From Arthrobacter tumbae (lineage in GTDB: Bacteria > Actinomycetota > Actinomycetes > Actinomycetales > Micrococcaceae): 64,000 bases of DNA. The stretch covers positions 2,604,001 to 2,668,000 of the forward strand of contig NZ_JAFBCC010000001.1 of NCBI RefSeq assembly GCF_016907495.1. Direction: 5' to 3'. Made by a program: the position numbers and the translations under genes. The notes under the pieces are model-generated. The model did not search any database and was not told the origin of the DNA. It saw only the letters and a program-made list of their open reading frames with translations. Shown here in pieces: positions 9,210 to 17,146 of the stretch; position 1 is the stretch's first letter; each line of letters opens with the position of its first letter.

Positions 9210-9848
9210 CTAGGAAATGTTCACACGTGCCGGCGGGTTGTGGCCGGGGCACACCCAGCCGACGCCGGCGGTGATCCGGCGCTGCAGGTCTGCGGTCGTG
9301 CGTGCAGCGAGCGGGTTGTCACTGTTCAGGGCGCCATAGAAGCGTTTGATTGTTCCGCCGCGCTCAACCCGGACGGCGTCGCCGGTGAACAGGACGTCGT
9401 CGAGTTGGAAAGCCATTTGCCCGGGGGTGTGGCCGGGAATGGGGAAGGTGCTGAGTCCCTCGAAAAGTTCGCGTTCGCCGTCGAGCTCGGTCACCGTCTC
9501 AGGCACTTCGACCTGAGCCAGGCGAAAGAGCGCCCGGCGCACGCGCGTGGGAGGTGAAACATCGCGCCGCAGGATGGCGGCGTCCGCCGCACCGAGCCAT
9601 ACGGCCGCGTCCAGTTCACGTTGAAGGCGACGGGCGATCTGCGCATGGTCGGCGTCGTAGTGGGTGAGCAGGATGTCGGTCACCTGCCCGACAACAGGTG
9701 CAGCATCGCGCAACTCACCAAGCAGGGCGTCATACCCGCCGGCCATACCTGGGTCCACGACGGCGGTGTGGCCTGGCGTGCGCACCAGGTAACCGTTGGC
9801 TCCCTTTGAACGCTGCAGCTGATAGCAGTTACCCGCAATGGTGCGCAT
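9210..9848 (-). CDS. Metallo-beta-lactamase-fold hydrolase, kinase-operon member
   Basis: A 212-residue protein starting at MRTIAGNCYQLQ. It has the metallo-beta-lactamase layout: a substrate-side strand (GANGYLVRTPGHTAVVDPG), the metal motif LTHYDADHAQIARR, then GHTPGQMAFQLDDVLFTGDAV and a final CPGHNPP. The usual first motif is HxHxDH; here it reads HYDADH, so the second His is Asp, which could change the metal or the reaction. The gene starts one base after the stop of the lipoprotein gene, which itself overlaps a Ser/Thr kinase gene. It may therefore act with or be regulated by that kinase, but no substrate can be named. Confidence 0.8.
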   Translation of the reverse strand: MRTIAGNCYQLQRSKGANGYLVRTPGHTAVVDPGMAGGYDALLGELRDAAPVVGQVTDILLTHYDADHAQIARRLQRELDAAVWLGAADAAILRRDVSPPTRVRRALFRLAQVEVPETVTELDGERELFEGLSTFPIPGHTPGQMAFQLDDVLFTGDAVRVERGGTIKRFYGALNSDNPLAARTTADLQRRITAGVGWVCPGHNPPARVNIS

Positions 9849-9849
9849 G

Positions 9850-10371
9850 CTAGTCGTCCCCGCGGTTCTCTTCCTCCTGCTTCTGTCTTTCCTTCTCCTG
9901 CTTCTCGGCGAACTCCTGGGCTTCCTCGGCAGCTTCCTCCGAGGCCTCCTGCTGGCGTTCAGCTGGTGTTCCGCTGTCCTCAATATCACGGCGACGGTTG
10001 GGCGTGGTCGGCGGGACGGTATCGGCGGGTGCAGGTTCAGCAGAGGGTGCGGAAGGCGTGGCCGGTGTGGTTGGCGCAGGGGCCTCGGCTGGTTGGACCG
10101 AGTCGATGAAGGCATCGATGTTCTGCTGGATCCGTCCTGCCCGTCCCGAGGTCACGGCGCCGGAATCCTCCGCCTGCTGAACCTCGGTTTTGAGGGCCTC
10201 TGCCCGGTCCACCGCAAGTTCGAGGTTGCCCTCCTGGGTGACGACCGCCAGTTCCCTGACCTGCTGCTGGAGCGACTGCGCTGCACCCGGGTCAAGTGCT
10301 TCGGCACCTCCGCAACCTGCGAGTGCCGGAAACGCCAGCGCGAGGACAATCATGCATCGCTTCGACCTCAT
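9850..10371 (-). CDS. Lipoprotein with charged C-terminal tail, coupled to a Ser/Thr kinase
   Basis: A 173-residue predicted lipoprotein. The signal peptide is MRSKRCMIVLALAFPALAGC with Cys20 as the lipidation site. The region after it (about residues 30-90) looks alpha-helical and could coil. A Pro/Ala/Thr-rich linker follows, then a tail dominated by Glu, Gln, Lys and Arg. The ATG overlaps the stop of the kinase gene as ATGA, and the metallo-beta-lactamase-fold gene starts one base after its stop. A membrane-anchored partner or sensor for the kinase is plausible but is an inference from coupling only. No known domain is recognised. Confidence 0.75.
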   Translation of the reverse strand: MRSKRCMIVLALAFPALAGCGGAEALDPGAAQSLQQQVRELAVVTQEGNLELAVDRAEALKTEVQQAEDSGAVTSGRAGRIQQNIDAFIDSVQPAEAPAPTTPATPSAPSAEPAPADTVPPTTPNRRRDIEDSGTPAERQQEASEEAAEEAQEFAEKQEKERQKQEEENRGDD

Positions 10372-11669
10372 GGCTGCACACTTTCGTAGAGTTCGGACAG
10401 TCTCTCGCCCGGAATACCGGGCACGGACGGCAATGGCTCCGGGCCGGGAGCTTGATTGAACAGCCCTGTCAGTACTGTCCCCAGCACCACCAGAACCAAA
10501 ACAACGACGACGGCGCCCGCCACCCACCAGCGCCGGTTCCGCTGCGCCGGCTTCCGGTTAGCCGGGGCTTGGTGGTGTTCGCTGGGCACCGGCCGCTGTG
10601 TTGACTGCTCGTTCACTCCAAGGACGAAGGCCCTGCGGGTGGGGTTGAATGCCTGCGTGGACGGTGAATCCTCGGCAGCACGCTCATCAGTAGCAGCACG
10701 CTCATCAGTAGCAACACGCCCATCAGGAGCAGCACGAACCTCAGTAGCAGCATGCGCATCAGCATGGAAAGCGTTCCGCTGAGTGGCCAGGATGGTCGCA
10801 ACCTCTGCCGCTGTCGGCCGTTCACCGCCGGTTCCCGCCGTCATGCGTGAGATGAGGTCCCGCCACGCGGGATTCACCGCTGCCGGGATTTCGGGAGAGC
10901 GGTGCAGACGGGCAAGCGCTGTCTCAAGCCCGCGCCCCTCGAAGGCAGGTTCCCCGGTAAGGCATTCGAGCAGCACAAGGCCCAGGGCGTAAATGTCCGT
11001 GGAAGCGCCAACCGCCTCACCGCGGGCTTGTTCGGGGCTGAAGTATGCTGCGGTGCCGATGGTCTCACCGGTCGCAGTGAGCCGGTCGCTGTCCACCCTG
11101 CGGGCTATGCCGAAGTCAGTCAGGACGTACCCAAAGCGCCCGGAGGAAGGTTCGGCGTCGCGGGTCAGCACATTGGACGGTTTGACGTCGCGGTGCGTAA
11201 TGCCCTTTGCGTGCACATACGCGAGAGCCCGCGCAACATCGTGGCCGATCGCCCACGTCTGTTCCACTCCGAGCGGCCCGTTGCGCAGGAGCCGGTGAAG
11301 GTCCGGTCCATCGACCAGATCCATGACCACCCAACCGGCAACCGGTGAGTAGCCGACGTCGTGAACCTTGACCAGTCCGGGATGGTCCAGGCCTGCCAGC
11401 AGCTGCGCCTCGGCGCGCTCGCGATCAGTGAGCCGTGCGTCCGGCTGGCCACGGAAAAGTTTGATGGCGATATCCCTGTCCAGCACCCGATCGTGGCCCC
11501 TGCGAACCTCGGCCATACCGCCGCTGCCAAGCAGGGCGCCAACCGTATAGCGGTCATCCAGCACTTCGCCTGCCGGGTCGCCGATGCGCCTCACAGCCCC
11601 GGCACGTTCGGAAGGCGTGGCCGGAGCGGGCATTCTGCCGGGCGGAGGTGGAAGCTGCATGTCAGGCAC
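10368..11669 (-). CDS. Membrane-anchored Ser/Thr protein kinase (PknB-like catalytic domain)
   Basis: A 433-residue Hanks-type kinase. Visible elements are the Gly-rich loop GSGGMAEV, the ATP-binding Lys70 (IAIKLF), the catalytic loop HRDVKPSNV with Asp161, and DFG at 175-177. GTAAYFSPEQ follows as the activation-segment end. After the catalytic domain comes an Ala/Arg/Asp/Glu repeat (about residues 300-330), then a single membrane helix near 385-410 and only a short outer tail ending in SELYESVQP. There are no PASTA repeats, so it should not sense peptidoglycan in the PknB way. The coupled lipoprotein gene may supply the external part. A second ATG three codons downstream is an alternative start. 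Confidence 0.92.
   Translation of the reverse strand: MPDMQLPPPPGRMPAPATPSERAGAVRRIGDPAGEVLDDRYTVGALLGSGGMAEVRRGHDRVLDRDIAIKLFRGQPDARLTDRERAEAQLLAGLDHPGLVKVHDVGYSPVAGWVVMDLVDGPDLHRLLRNGPLGVEQTWAIGHDVARALAYVHAKGITHRDVKPSNVLTRDAEPSSGRFGYVLTDFGIARRVDSDRLTATGETIGTAAYFSPEQARGEAVGASTDIYALGLVLLECLTGEPAFEGRGLETALARLHRSPEIPAAVNPAWRDLISRMTAGTGGERPTAAEVATILATQRNAFHADAHAATEVRAAPDGRVATDERAATDERAAEDSPSTQAFNPTRRAFVLGVNEQSTQRPVPSEHHQAPANRKPAQRNRRWWVAGAVVVVLVLVVLGTVLTGLFNQAPGPEPLPSVPGIPGERLSELYESVQP
10670..10765 (-). repeat. Degenerate tandem repeat of about 18 bp inside the kinase gene
   Basis: Units resembling GCAGCACGCTCATCAGTA recur about five times and encode the string VATDERAATDERAA and variants in the juxtamembrane linker. 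Unit boundaries are approximate because the outer copies have diverged. Confidence 0.55.
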
Positions 11670-11802
11670 CTCCTCATTGTCCGCCGTCGTCGTCCTTCCA
11701 TGAAAGCGCAGAGTAAGGAGGACCTCAAGGCTCTTGCCCGGGTTCTCACGACACTCTCATGTGGGGCGGCAGGAACGCGGAAGGTAAGCGGACAGAAGAA
11801 AC

Positions 11803-11849
11803 GACAAGGAAGAGGAGGATACGCAGTGCGTATCCTCCTCTTCCTTGTC
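11803..11849 (-). terminator. Perfect 23-bp palindrome, likely intrinsic terminator
   Basis: Positions 11803-11825 and 11827-11849 are exact reverse complements around a single central base. It starts 30 bases after the stop of the small Gly-rich gene on the minus strand. Read on that strand the stem is followed by GTTTCTTCTG, a weak T-rich tract. The flanking genes are both on the minus strand, so it would insulate the kinase operon from upstream transcription. Confidence 0.7.
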
Positions 11850-11878
11850 TATTTCAAAGACTATTTCTCTGACTACTC

Positions 11879-12079
11879 CTAGCCGAGCAGGCCGCCGATC
11901 CCGCCGCCGCCGCCGAGCTTGCCGAGAAGGTCCTGCGGATTGATGCCGAGCTTCTCGAGCATGCCGGAGTCACGCTCGGTGTCCACCTGGTCGGGCAGTT
12001 CCTGGTCAGCCTGCTGCGCCTTGTCCTGGTCGCCCTGGTTCTTCAGGAGGTCGATGATCTGCTGCTTGTCGATGTTCAT
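11879..12079 (-). CDS. Small conserved-looking hypothetical protein, Gly-rich C-terminus
   Basis: A 66-residue soluble protein beginning MNIDKQQIIDLLKNQGDQDK. A Gln/Asp-rich helical N-terminus is followed by LPDQVDTERDSGMLEKLGI and a C-terminal GGGGGIGGLLG tail. I do not recognise a named family. The amphipathic helices, a sensible ATG and a strong terminator just downstream support a real gene. The gene upstream on the same strand, 45 bases away, encodes a membrane protein, and the two may be transcribed together. No function can be proposed. Confidence 0.65.
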   Translation of the reverse strand: MNIDKQQIIDLLKNQGDQDKAQQADQELPDQVDTERDSGMLEKLGINPQDLLGKLGGGGGIGGLLG

Positions 12080-12124
12080 GAGTGCTTCCTTATCTCTCTG
12101 GTGTTTCTGCCCAGTGGCGGGAAT

Positions 12125-12925
12125 CTAACGGAACCGGGGAGCGTCCGGGTCATCCGGACGGTTCACCTGGTGGCTTCCGGAGGTGTCAGTGGTCCGGGTG
12201 TTTGCCTTGGCTTCCTGTGCCTTGCCCTTGAGCTGCTGGGAGGCCGACGGCGAGGACTGGGCTTCAGCCTTTACCCGCGGTGCTTCCTCCTCAGCCCGGT
12301 TGAGGTAGTGCTCCCAGCGCTGGGACATGGGCTTGATGAGCCCGCCGCCAACGCCGACCACAATCACGCCGACAATCGCGGCCAGTACGGCGATGAGAAT
12401 GGGTGTGGTCACCGTGGTGGCTATCTCTACCTGGTTCAGCGCCGCGATGATGCCGATGCCGAGGATGAAGATGCTCGCGATATTCGCAAGGACCTTCCCG
12501 TAGGAGAGGCCGCCGAGAGTGCCCTGGATGAGGCTCTTGACTGCCGCTGCAATGGCGGCTGCGACGATGACGATGATGATCGCAACGATGATCTTCGGCA
12601 GGAACGCAATGATGCCTTCAAGCAGGTCGCTGACCGGGTTTGGCCCGAAGACTCCAAAAGCGAATTGGAGTACGAACAGCACCAGCGCGTAGTAGACAAT
12701 CTTGGCGATAATGTCGCTGGCATCCAGTGACGACTTGGCGAGCGCCTTCTTGACGCCGCCGCGTTCTACGACACGGTCAAAGCCCACGCGTTCGAGCAGT
12801 TTGTCCAGCGCCTTGGAGATCGCTTTGGCTATCAGCAGCCCGACGATCAGGATGACGAGGAACAGCAACAGCTTTGGTACGAACTCGACCACTGTCGCGA
12901 GACCGTTTCTCAGTGTTTCTTCCAT
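12125..12925 (-). CDS. Mechanosensitive-channel-type TM-helix repeat membrane protein
   Basis: A 266-residue membrane protein with the pattern of conserved TM-helix repeat proteins (PF05552 type, related to the pore helix region of MscS). A hydrophobic helix, FVPKLLLFLVILIVGLLIAK, is followed by AISKALDKLLERVGFDRVVER, and the same plan repeats near residue 90 (GIIAFLPKIIVAIIIVIVAA). Four or five membrane segments are followed by a charged, Pro-poor C-terminal tail. The large MscS cytoplasmic beta-domain is absent, so it is not a standard MscS. An AGAGG site precedes the ATG. A role in osmotic or envelope stress is likely from the family but unproven. Confidence 0.78.
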   Translation of the reverse strand: MEETLRNGLATVVEFVPKLLLFLVILIVGLLIAKAISKALDKLLERVGFDRVVERGGVKKALAKSSLDASDIIAKIVYYALVLFVLQFAFGVFGPNPVSDLLEGIIAFLPKIIVAIIIVIVAAAIAAAVKSLIQGTLGGLSYGKVLANIASIFILGIGIIAALNQVEIATTVTTPILIAVLAAIVGVIVVGVGGGLIKPMSQRWEHYLNRAEEEAPRVKAEAQSSPSASQQLKGKAQEAKANTRTTDTSGSHQVNRPDDPDAPRFR

Positions 12926-13086
12926 CGGAACCTCTTCTGTTTGGCTTCATGAAGCTGACAGATCGGCGGGACGGGCTGCCCCACCGGTGTACACGTTTCC
13001 AACAGTAGGCACACTCAGGCGAAATAGAAAGGTTGCTTAGTATTATTTTTTCGGGGAGGAATTTTTCGGGGAGGAGGGGAGGCCGA

Positions 13087-13932
13087 TCAGGGGTGTCGAA
13101 TGCCCGAACCCTGCAGAACCGCCCGGTAACCCTCCCGATACGTCGGGTACGTGAAGGTGAATCCGGTTGCGGAGAGCTGTGCATTCGTGCAGCGCTTGCC
13201 GCTGGTCGGGTGAGCGCTGCCCGCAGCATCATCGGGCGGAAGCGGCACATCCAGCTCCGCCGCAATGAACGTCTGCACCTCACCCAGCAGCGCCGGTTCA
13301 TGGTCCGTGCCGAGGTAACTCCGGGCGGGTGTTTCAAGCCCGGCGAGGTGTGTGATGGCCGCCGCGGCGTCGTCGCGGTGGATCCGGTTGGTCCAGTGCG
13401 GAGCGCCGCCCGATTGCGTCTTGCCGTTCCGCACCTGGTCGATCAGCCGCGTGCGTCCCGGTCCGTAGATACCCGAAAGCCGCAGCAGCACCGACTGGGG
13501 TGCGCGCTCAGTGAGCAGTTCCTCAGTTTCCCGCAGTACCGCGCCAGTGGCGGTTGACGGCGAAGGCGGCGTGTTCTCATCGATCCAGCCGCCGTCGTCG
13601 TTCCCGTAGACAGCGGTCGAGGAGACGAAAACGATCCGTCGCGGCACGATCCCGTCGCGGGCGAGCGCGGCGAGCAGGTTGGCCGTGCCGTCATAGTAGG
13701 TAGCGCGGTAGGCGGCTTCGGTTCGCCCGTCCGCTGTCAGCGCGATCACCACGACGTCGGTGTCCGCAGGGATGGCCGGCAGCTCGCCTGTGAGGTCAAC
13801 GGAGGTTCCCTCGATCTGCGGCGGCAGCTTGCCCGCGGACCGCCGCCATCCGACAACTCTCCGTCCTGCAGCCGCAAAATAGAGTCCTGCCTGCGTGCCG
13901 AGGTCGCCGCATCCGGCAATCAATACAGTCAT
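13087..13932 (-). CDS. NAD(P)-dependent epimerase/dehydratase-type protein (SDR, YeeZ-like)
   Basis: A 281-residue atypical short-chain dehydrogenase. The nucleotide-binding loop is at the N-terminus (MTVLIAGCGDLGTQAGLYFA). The strand RIVFVSSTAVYGNDDGGWID carries the catalytic Ser/Tyr region, and LRLSGIYGPGR and HRDDAAAAI complete the fold. The GCGDLG loop, rather than GxxGxxG at an early Rossmann turn, resembles the YeeZ-like group. The start is set at MTVLIAG because the longer in-frame reading runs through the divergent phosphoesterase gene. Substrate is unknown. Confidence 0.82.
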   Translation of the reverse strand: MTVLIAGCGDLGTQAGLYFAAAGRRVVGWRRSAGKLPPQIEGTSVDLTGELPAIPADTDVVVIALTADGRTEAAYRATYYDGTANLLAALARDGIVPRRIVFVSSTAVYGNDDGGWIDENTPPSPSTATGAVLRETEELLTERAPQSVLLRLSGIYGPGRTRLIDQVRNGKTQSGGAPHWTNRIHRDDAAAAITHLAGLETPARSYLGTDHEPALLGEVQTFIAAELDVPLPPDDAAGSAHPTSGKRCTNAQLSATGFTFTYPTYREGYRAVLQGSGIRHP

Positions 13933-13987
13933 CCACTGAGCTTCCCACACGGGCTGGACTGCCGGATGCGCGTGCCAGACTGGGTTC

Positions 13988-14509
13988 ATGGCCACCCGGT
14001 TGCTCATCATCGCCGATACCCATGTGCCGAAGCGCGCCCGCCGCCTCCCGCCGGAGGTGTGGGAGGAGGCGGAGGCTGCCGACGTCGTCGTCCATGCCGG
14101 TGACTGGGTGAATGTGGAGCTGCTCGACGAACTGCAGCACCGTGCACGGCGCCTCATCGGCGTGTACGGGAACAACGACGGCGCCGATCTTCGCGGCCGC
14201 TTGCCCGAAATTGCCCGGACGGACATAGGGGGCATCCGGTTCGCAGTGATTCACGAAACCGGTGCTGCGACCGGCCGGGAGAAGCGCATGGACGCCGTGT
14301 TCAGCGACGTCGACGTGCTGGTCTTCGGCCACAGTCATATCCCGTGGGACACCACCACGCCGAACGGGATGCGGCTGCTTAATCCCGGCTCGCCGACGGA
14401 CCGGCGGAGGCAGCCCAGCTGCACTTTCCTTACTGCCCAGGCCGACGACGGCGCCCTCACGGACGTGTGCCTGCGTTCCGTTCCAGCCCGGTCGCCCGGT
14501 CAGCGCTGA
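13988..14509 (+). CDS. Metallophosphoesterase, YfcE/MJ0936-like
   Basis: A 173-residue single-domain phosphoesterase. The five metal-binding motifs are in order: IADTH (Asp10, His12), HAGDW, GNND, IHE (His replacing the usual GH) and GHSHIP. The final LNPGSPTDRR loop is characteristic of the YfcE group, which hydrolyses phosphodiesters or small phosphate esters with manganese or nickel. The length matches the family. It is divergent from the epimerase gene with a 55-base gap. The physiological substrate is not known. Confidence 0.85.
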   Translation: MATRLLIIADTHVPKRARRLPPEVWEEAEAADVVVHAGDWVNVELLDELQHRARRLIGVYGNNDGADLRGRLPEIARTDIGGIRFAVIHETGAATGREKRMDAVFSDVDVLVFGHSHIPWDTTTPNGMRLLNPGSPTDRRRQPSCTFLTAQADDGALTDVCLRSVPARSPGQR

Positions 14510-14568
14510 CTGACTGTCCCTTTTGGTGAGTTCGCTTAGTTGGTAGGAATGAGGGAGGACATTCGCCA

Positions 14569-15690
14569 ATGTGCAAGGAGTTCGCCGTGAACGATCCTGA
14601 GAATCACCCGCCGAAAGCTAAGCGCCTGGCAGCCGTCGCCGTCGTTGTTTGCCTTGCGCTGGCGGGCTGCACAGCCGCGGATGAACCGGCGCAGGACTCC
14701 GGGACGGCCGCTGAAACCACGGGCGAGACGGCGGGTGGGACGGCTGGGGAGAGCGATGACGGCGCCGGCTCTCCGGCGGCCACGGTGGCCGACATCCCGG
14801 GCATCATTGATGACGTTCAGCCATCCGTGGTGACCATTTTCCTCGAAAGCGGAGGACTGGGGAGCGGTGTGATCTACACCGAGGACGGGCTGATCCTCAC
14901 CAATGAACACGTGGTGCGTGGCGCGGAGGAAGTGCAGGTTGCGTTTGCTGACGGGCAGCGAGTAACGGGCACCGTGGTCGCCACCGATGTTGTCACTGAC
15001 CTGGCACTTGTGCAGGCTGACCGTACAGGGCTTCCGGCCGCCGAGTTCCAGCCGGAGCTGCCGGAGGTGGGCGAGCTGGCGATTGTCATCGGCAGTCCGC
15101 TGGGTTTTGAGAACACGGCAACCGCGGGAATCATCTCCGGATTGCACCGTGAAATTCCGGGTTCGGCGACCAACAGCCAGTCACTCGTGGACCTGGTGCA
15201 GACAGATGCGGCCATCAGCCCGGGTAATTCCGGTGGAGCGCTTGTCAACGGCCAGGGGCAGGTGGTGGGCATCAGCGAAGCCTATATCCCGCCGCAGGCC
15301 GGTGCGGTCTCATTGGGCTTCGCAATTCCGGCCGGCACAGCCGTCGAGGTGGTCGAGGAACTCCTGGAGGACGGTTCGGCGGAGCACGCCTTCCTGGGCC
15401 TGGCTCCGCGCACCATTACGCCGCAGATTGCCCAGCAGCTCGGTGTGAGTGTTGAAGAGGGAGTCGCGGTGCTGGCGGTGGAAGAAGGCGGCCCGGCCAG
15501 CGAAGCCGGAATCCAGGCGGGAGACATCATGGTGTCCCTCAATGGTGAGCCGCTCGCCAGCTCGGAACAGCTGCTGGCGGCGCTGCGGGCGTTGAATCCC
15601 GGAGAGGCGGTGACAGCGGAGCTGATGCGCGACGGCGACACCACGGAGACGGAAATTATCCTTGGCGAGCGGCCCGTCGAGAACGGCTGA
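14569..15690 (+). CDS. HtrA/DegP-type secreted serine protease with PDZ domain (lipoprotein)
   Basis: A 373-residue trypsin-fold protease. A hydrophobic signal ends in the lipobox LALAGC. The triad is visible as His114 (LTNEHVV), Asp144 (VVTDLALVQ) and Ser221 (SPGNSGGALVN), numbered from the ATG. A C-terminal PDZ domain occupies about residues 275-360 (VLAVEEGGPASEAGIQAGDIM). Two starts compete. The ATG at 14569 follows GGGAGGA by nine bases, while a GTG at 14587 follows AAGGAG by six bases and gives a slightly shorter n-region; both keep the signal. Such proteins degrade or refold damaged envelope proteins. It stands as a single gene. Confidence 0.9.
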   Translation: MCKEFAVNDPENHPPKAKRLAAVAVVVCLALAGCTAADEPAQDSGTAAETTGETAGGTAGESDDGAGSPAATVADIPGIIDDVQPSVVTIFLESGGLGSGVIYTEDGLILTNEHVVRGAEEVQVAFADGQRVTGTVVATDVVTDLALVQADRTGLPAAEFQPELPEVGELAIVIGSPLGFENTATAGIISGLHREIPGSATNSQSLVDLVQTDAAISPGNSGGALVNGQGQVVGISEAYIPPQAGAVSLGFAIPAGTAVEVVEELLEDGSAEHAFLGLAPRTITPQIAQQLGVSVEEGVAVLAVEEGGPASEAGIQAGDIMVSLNGEPLASSEQLLAALRALNPGEAVTAELMRDGDTTETEIILGERPVENG

Positions 15691-15692
15691 CG

Positions 15693-16283
15693 CTAGCGGG
15701 CGGTATCGCGCCGGCTGGTGGTCCGGTTCAGGGCGAAGGACAGCGCAAAGGCGAGGACGGCGGCGGCGAAGAGCACGAACTTCGCCGTTGTCAGGAAACT
15801 GGCAAAAGCCACTTCGGAGGCCGTGACCTCCACGGAGGCGAGGGTGGCTTCCAGCACGAAGTTCTCGGCGATGTGCACGGCGGCATAGAGCACGGCGATC
15901 GCGTAGAAGAGCCAGCGGAGAGGTGAGCGGCCGCTGAACCGCCGGACCAGCAGGATGATCAGCCCGGCGAACGCCACAGGAAAGAGCAGGAACCAGAGGT
16001 AGTGCACGCTCTGGTAGCGCTCGATCACCGCAGCGTCCAGGAGGTCACGCACTGACTGGACGTAGCCGGCGTCGTACCCGCCGACCATCATGTCGGGGAG
16101 CGGAATGCCGATGGCGCGCTGCACAGATTGCAACTGCAGCCAACCCAGCGCGAGCGACGCCACCGACACCACGCCGGCGGCGATGATCAGCCAGCCGGTG
16201 CGGCGCCGGGAAGGGGCGTCGTCGTGATCTGTTGCCTGTGCGTACCTGCGCTTGTCTGCTCTCATTTCGGCCATGTCTCCCAT
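15693..16283 (-). CDS. Hypothetical membrane protein, about four TM segments
   Basis: A 196-residue protein with a charged N-terminal 30 residues, then four hydrophobic segments: WLIIAAGVVSVASLALGWLQ, YLWFLLFPVAFAGLIILLV, WLFYAIAVLYAAVHIAENFV and FVLFAAAVLAFALSFAL. A long loop with a Tyr/Asp-rich stretch separates the first two. No known family is recognised. Its stop lies two bases from the stop of the convergent protease gene. Confidence 0.65.
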   Translation of the reverse strand: MGDMAEMRADKRRYAQATDHDDAPSRRRTGWLIIAAGVVSVASLALGWLQLQSVQRAIGIPLPDMMVGGYDAGYVQSVRDLLDAAVIERYQSVHYLWFLLFPVAFAGLIILLVRRFSGRSPLRWLFYAIAVLYAAVHIAENFVLEATLASVEVTASEVAFASFLTTAKFVLFAAAVLAFALSFALNRTTSRRDTAR

Positions 16284-16344
16284 TTTCAGTTGATGAGTCT
16301 GTTGGCTGACCTCTCGATCCGGTTACTGCACCCCGGACCGCGGA

Positions 16345-16845
16345 TCAGCTGTCCTCAACATCCACTTCGCTGGCAACGATGTAATTTTCACCGTCGTAGT
16401 CGGCGTAGGCGTCCTCTTCAAGGTCCAAGCCGGTGTCATCCTCGACGGTCGGCAGGTCGAAGGACTCCATGACGGTCCCGGTCACGGACACTGCGGCGCC
16501 CGGCTCAACCTCCACCCCATCTCCCTCGGCAACTACCAGAAGCGCCTCGACCGTGGTGTCATCCGTGCCGGCAATCGTGAACGAGGCGTCGGACACGATC
16601 TCGTTGACGTCGGCAGAGACGGTCACCTCTTCGCCCACGTAGCTCTGGTAGGCATCGTAGAACTCAGAATCGAGGGCGCCGTTGTAGGGCGCGGCTTCGC
16701 TGTCTTGCTCCACCACGTCTTCGACGTCGGCGCCCTCTTCCGAACCGGAGGTGCCGGTGCATCCCGTCAGGCCGAGCGCGGCCAGCGGGATGATGCCGGC
16801 GAGAGCCAGAGTTCGGGTCCGTGACATGTGCTTGCGCGTGTTCAT
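16345..16845 (-). CDS. Small secreted lipoprotein, possible OB-fold
   Basis: A 166-residue predicted lipoprotein with signal MNTRKHMSRTRTLALAGIIP and lipobox LGLTGC (Cys29). An acidic linker (EEGADVEDVVEQDSEAA) follows. The C-terminal half alternates short strands (EEVTVSADVNEIVSDASFTI, AAVSVTGTVMESFDLPTVEDD), which resembles small bacterial OB-fold proteins; this is a by-eye impression. The start follows AAGGAG at good spacing and is preferred over a longer in-frame reading without a signal. The protein is strongly acidic. Function unknown. Confidence 0.7.
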   Translation of the reverse strand: MNTRKHMSRTRTLALAGIIPLAALGLTGCTGTSGSEEGADVEDVVEQDSEAAPYNGALDSEFYDAYQSYVGEEVTVSADVNEIVSDASFTIAGTDDTTVEALLVVAEGDGVEVEPGAAVSVTGTVMESFDLPTVEDDTGLDLEEDAYADYDGENYIVASEVDVEDS

Positions 16846-17101
16846 ATCGTTCTCCTTCTTCTGGTGGGGTGGCGGCGGCTGGCAACCGTAGCTGCCAGCG
16901 CCACCTTCGACACTAAGTACGCTTGCTAATGCATTCAACCGGTCTTGATCTGTTTGTGACCGCACGGTTCGAGGCGTGACCGGATGGTGCTCAGACAGAA
17001 CTTTCGCTCGAACGGCGCGGGCGCGGGGAACGGGTACGACGGCGGAAGCTGAAGAGGTGGAGAACGTCACTACGGAGGCCGCGGTGATCGTTATTGCGGC
17101 G

Positions 17102-17146
17102 TTATCGGGTGAGCTACTTACAGGTCAGCTTCCTACCGGGTGAGCT
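17102..17146. repeat. Imperfect direct duplication at a gene 3' end
   Basis: TTATCGGGTGAGCT (17102-17115) and CTACCGGGTGAGCT (17133-17146) match at 12 of 14 positions with a 31-base period. The second copy contains the stop codon of the coiled-coil gene on the minus strand. Confidence 0.5.
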
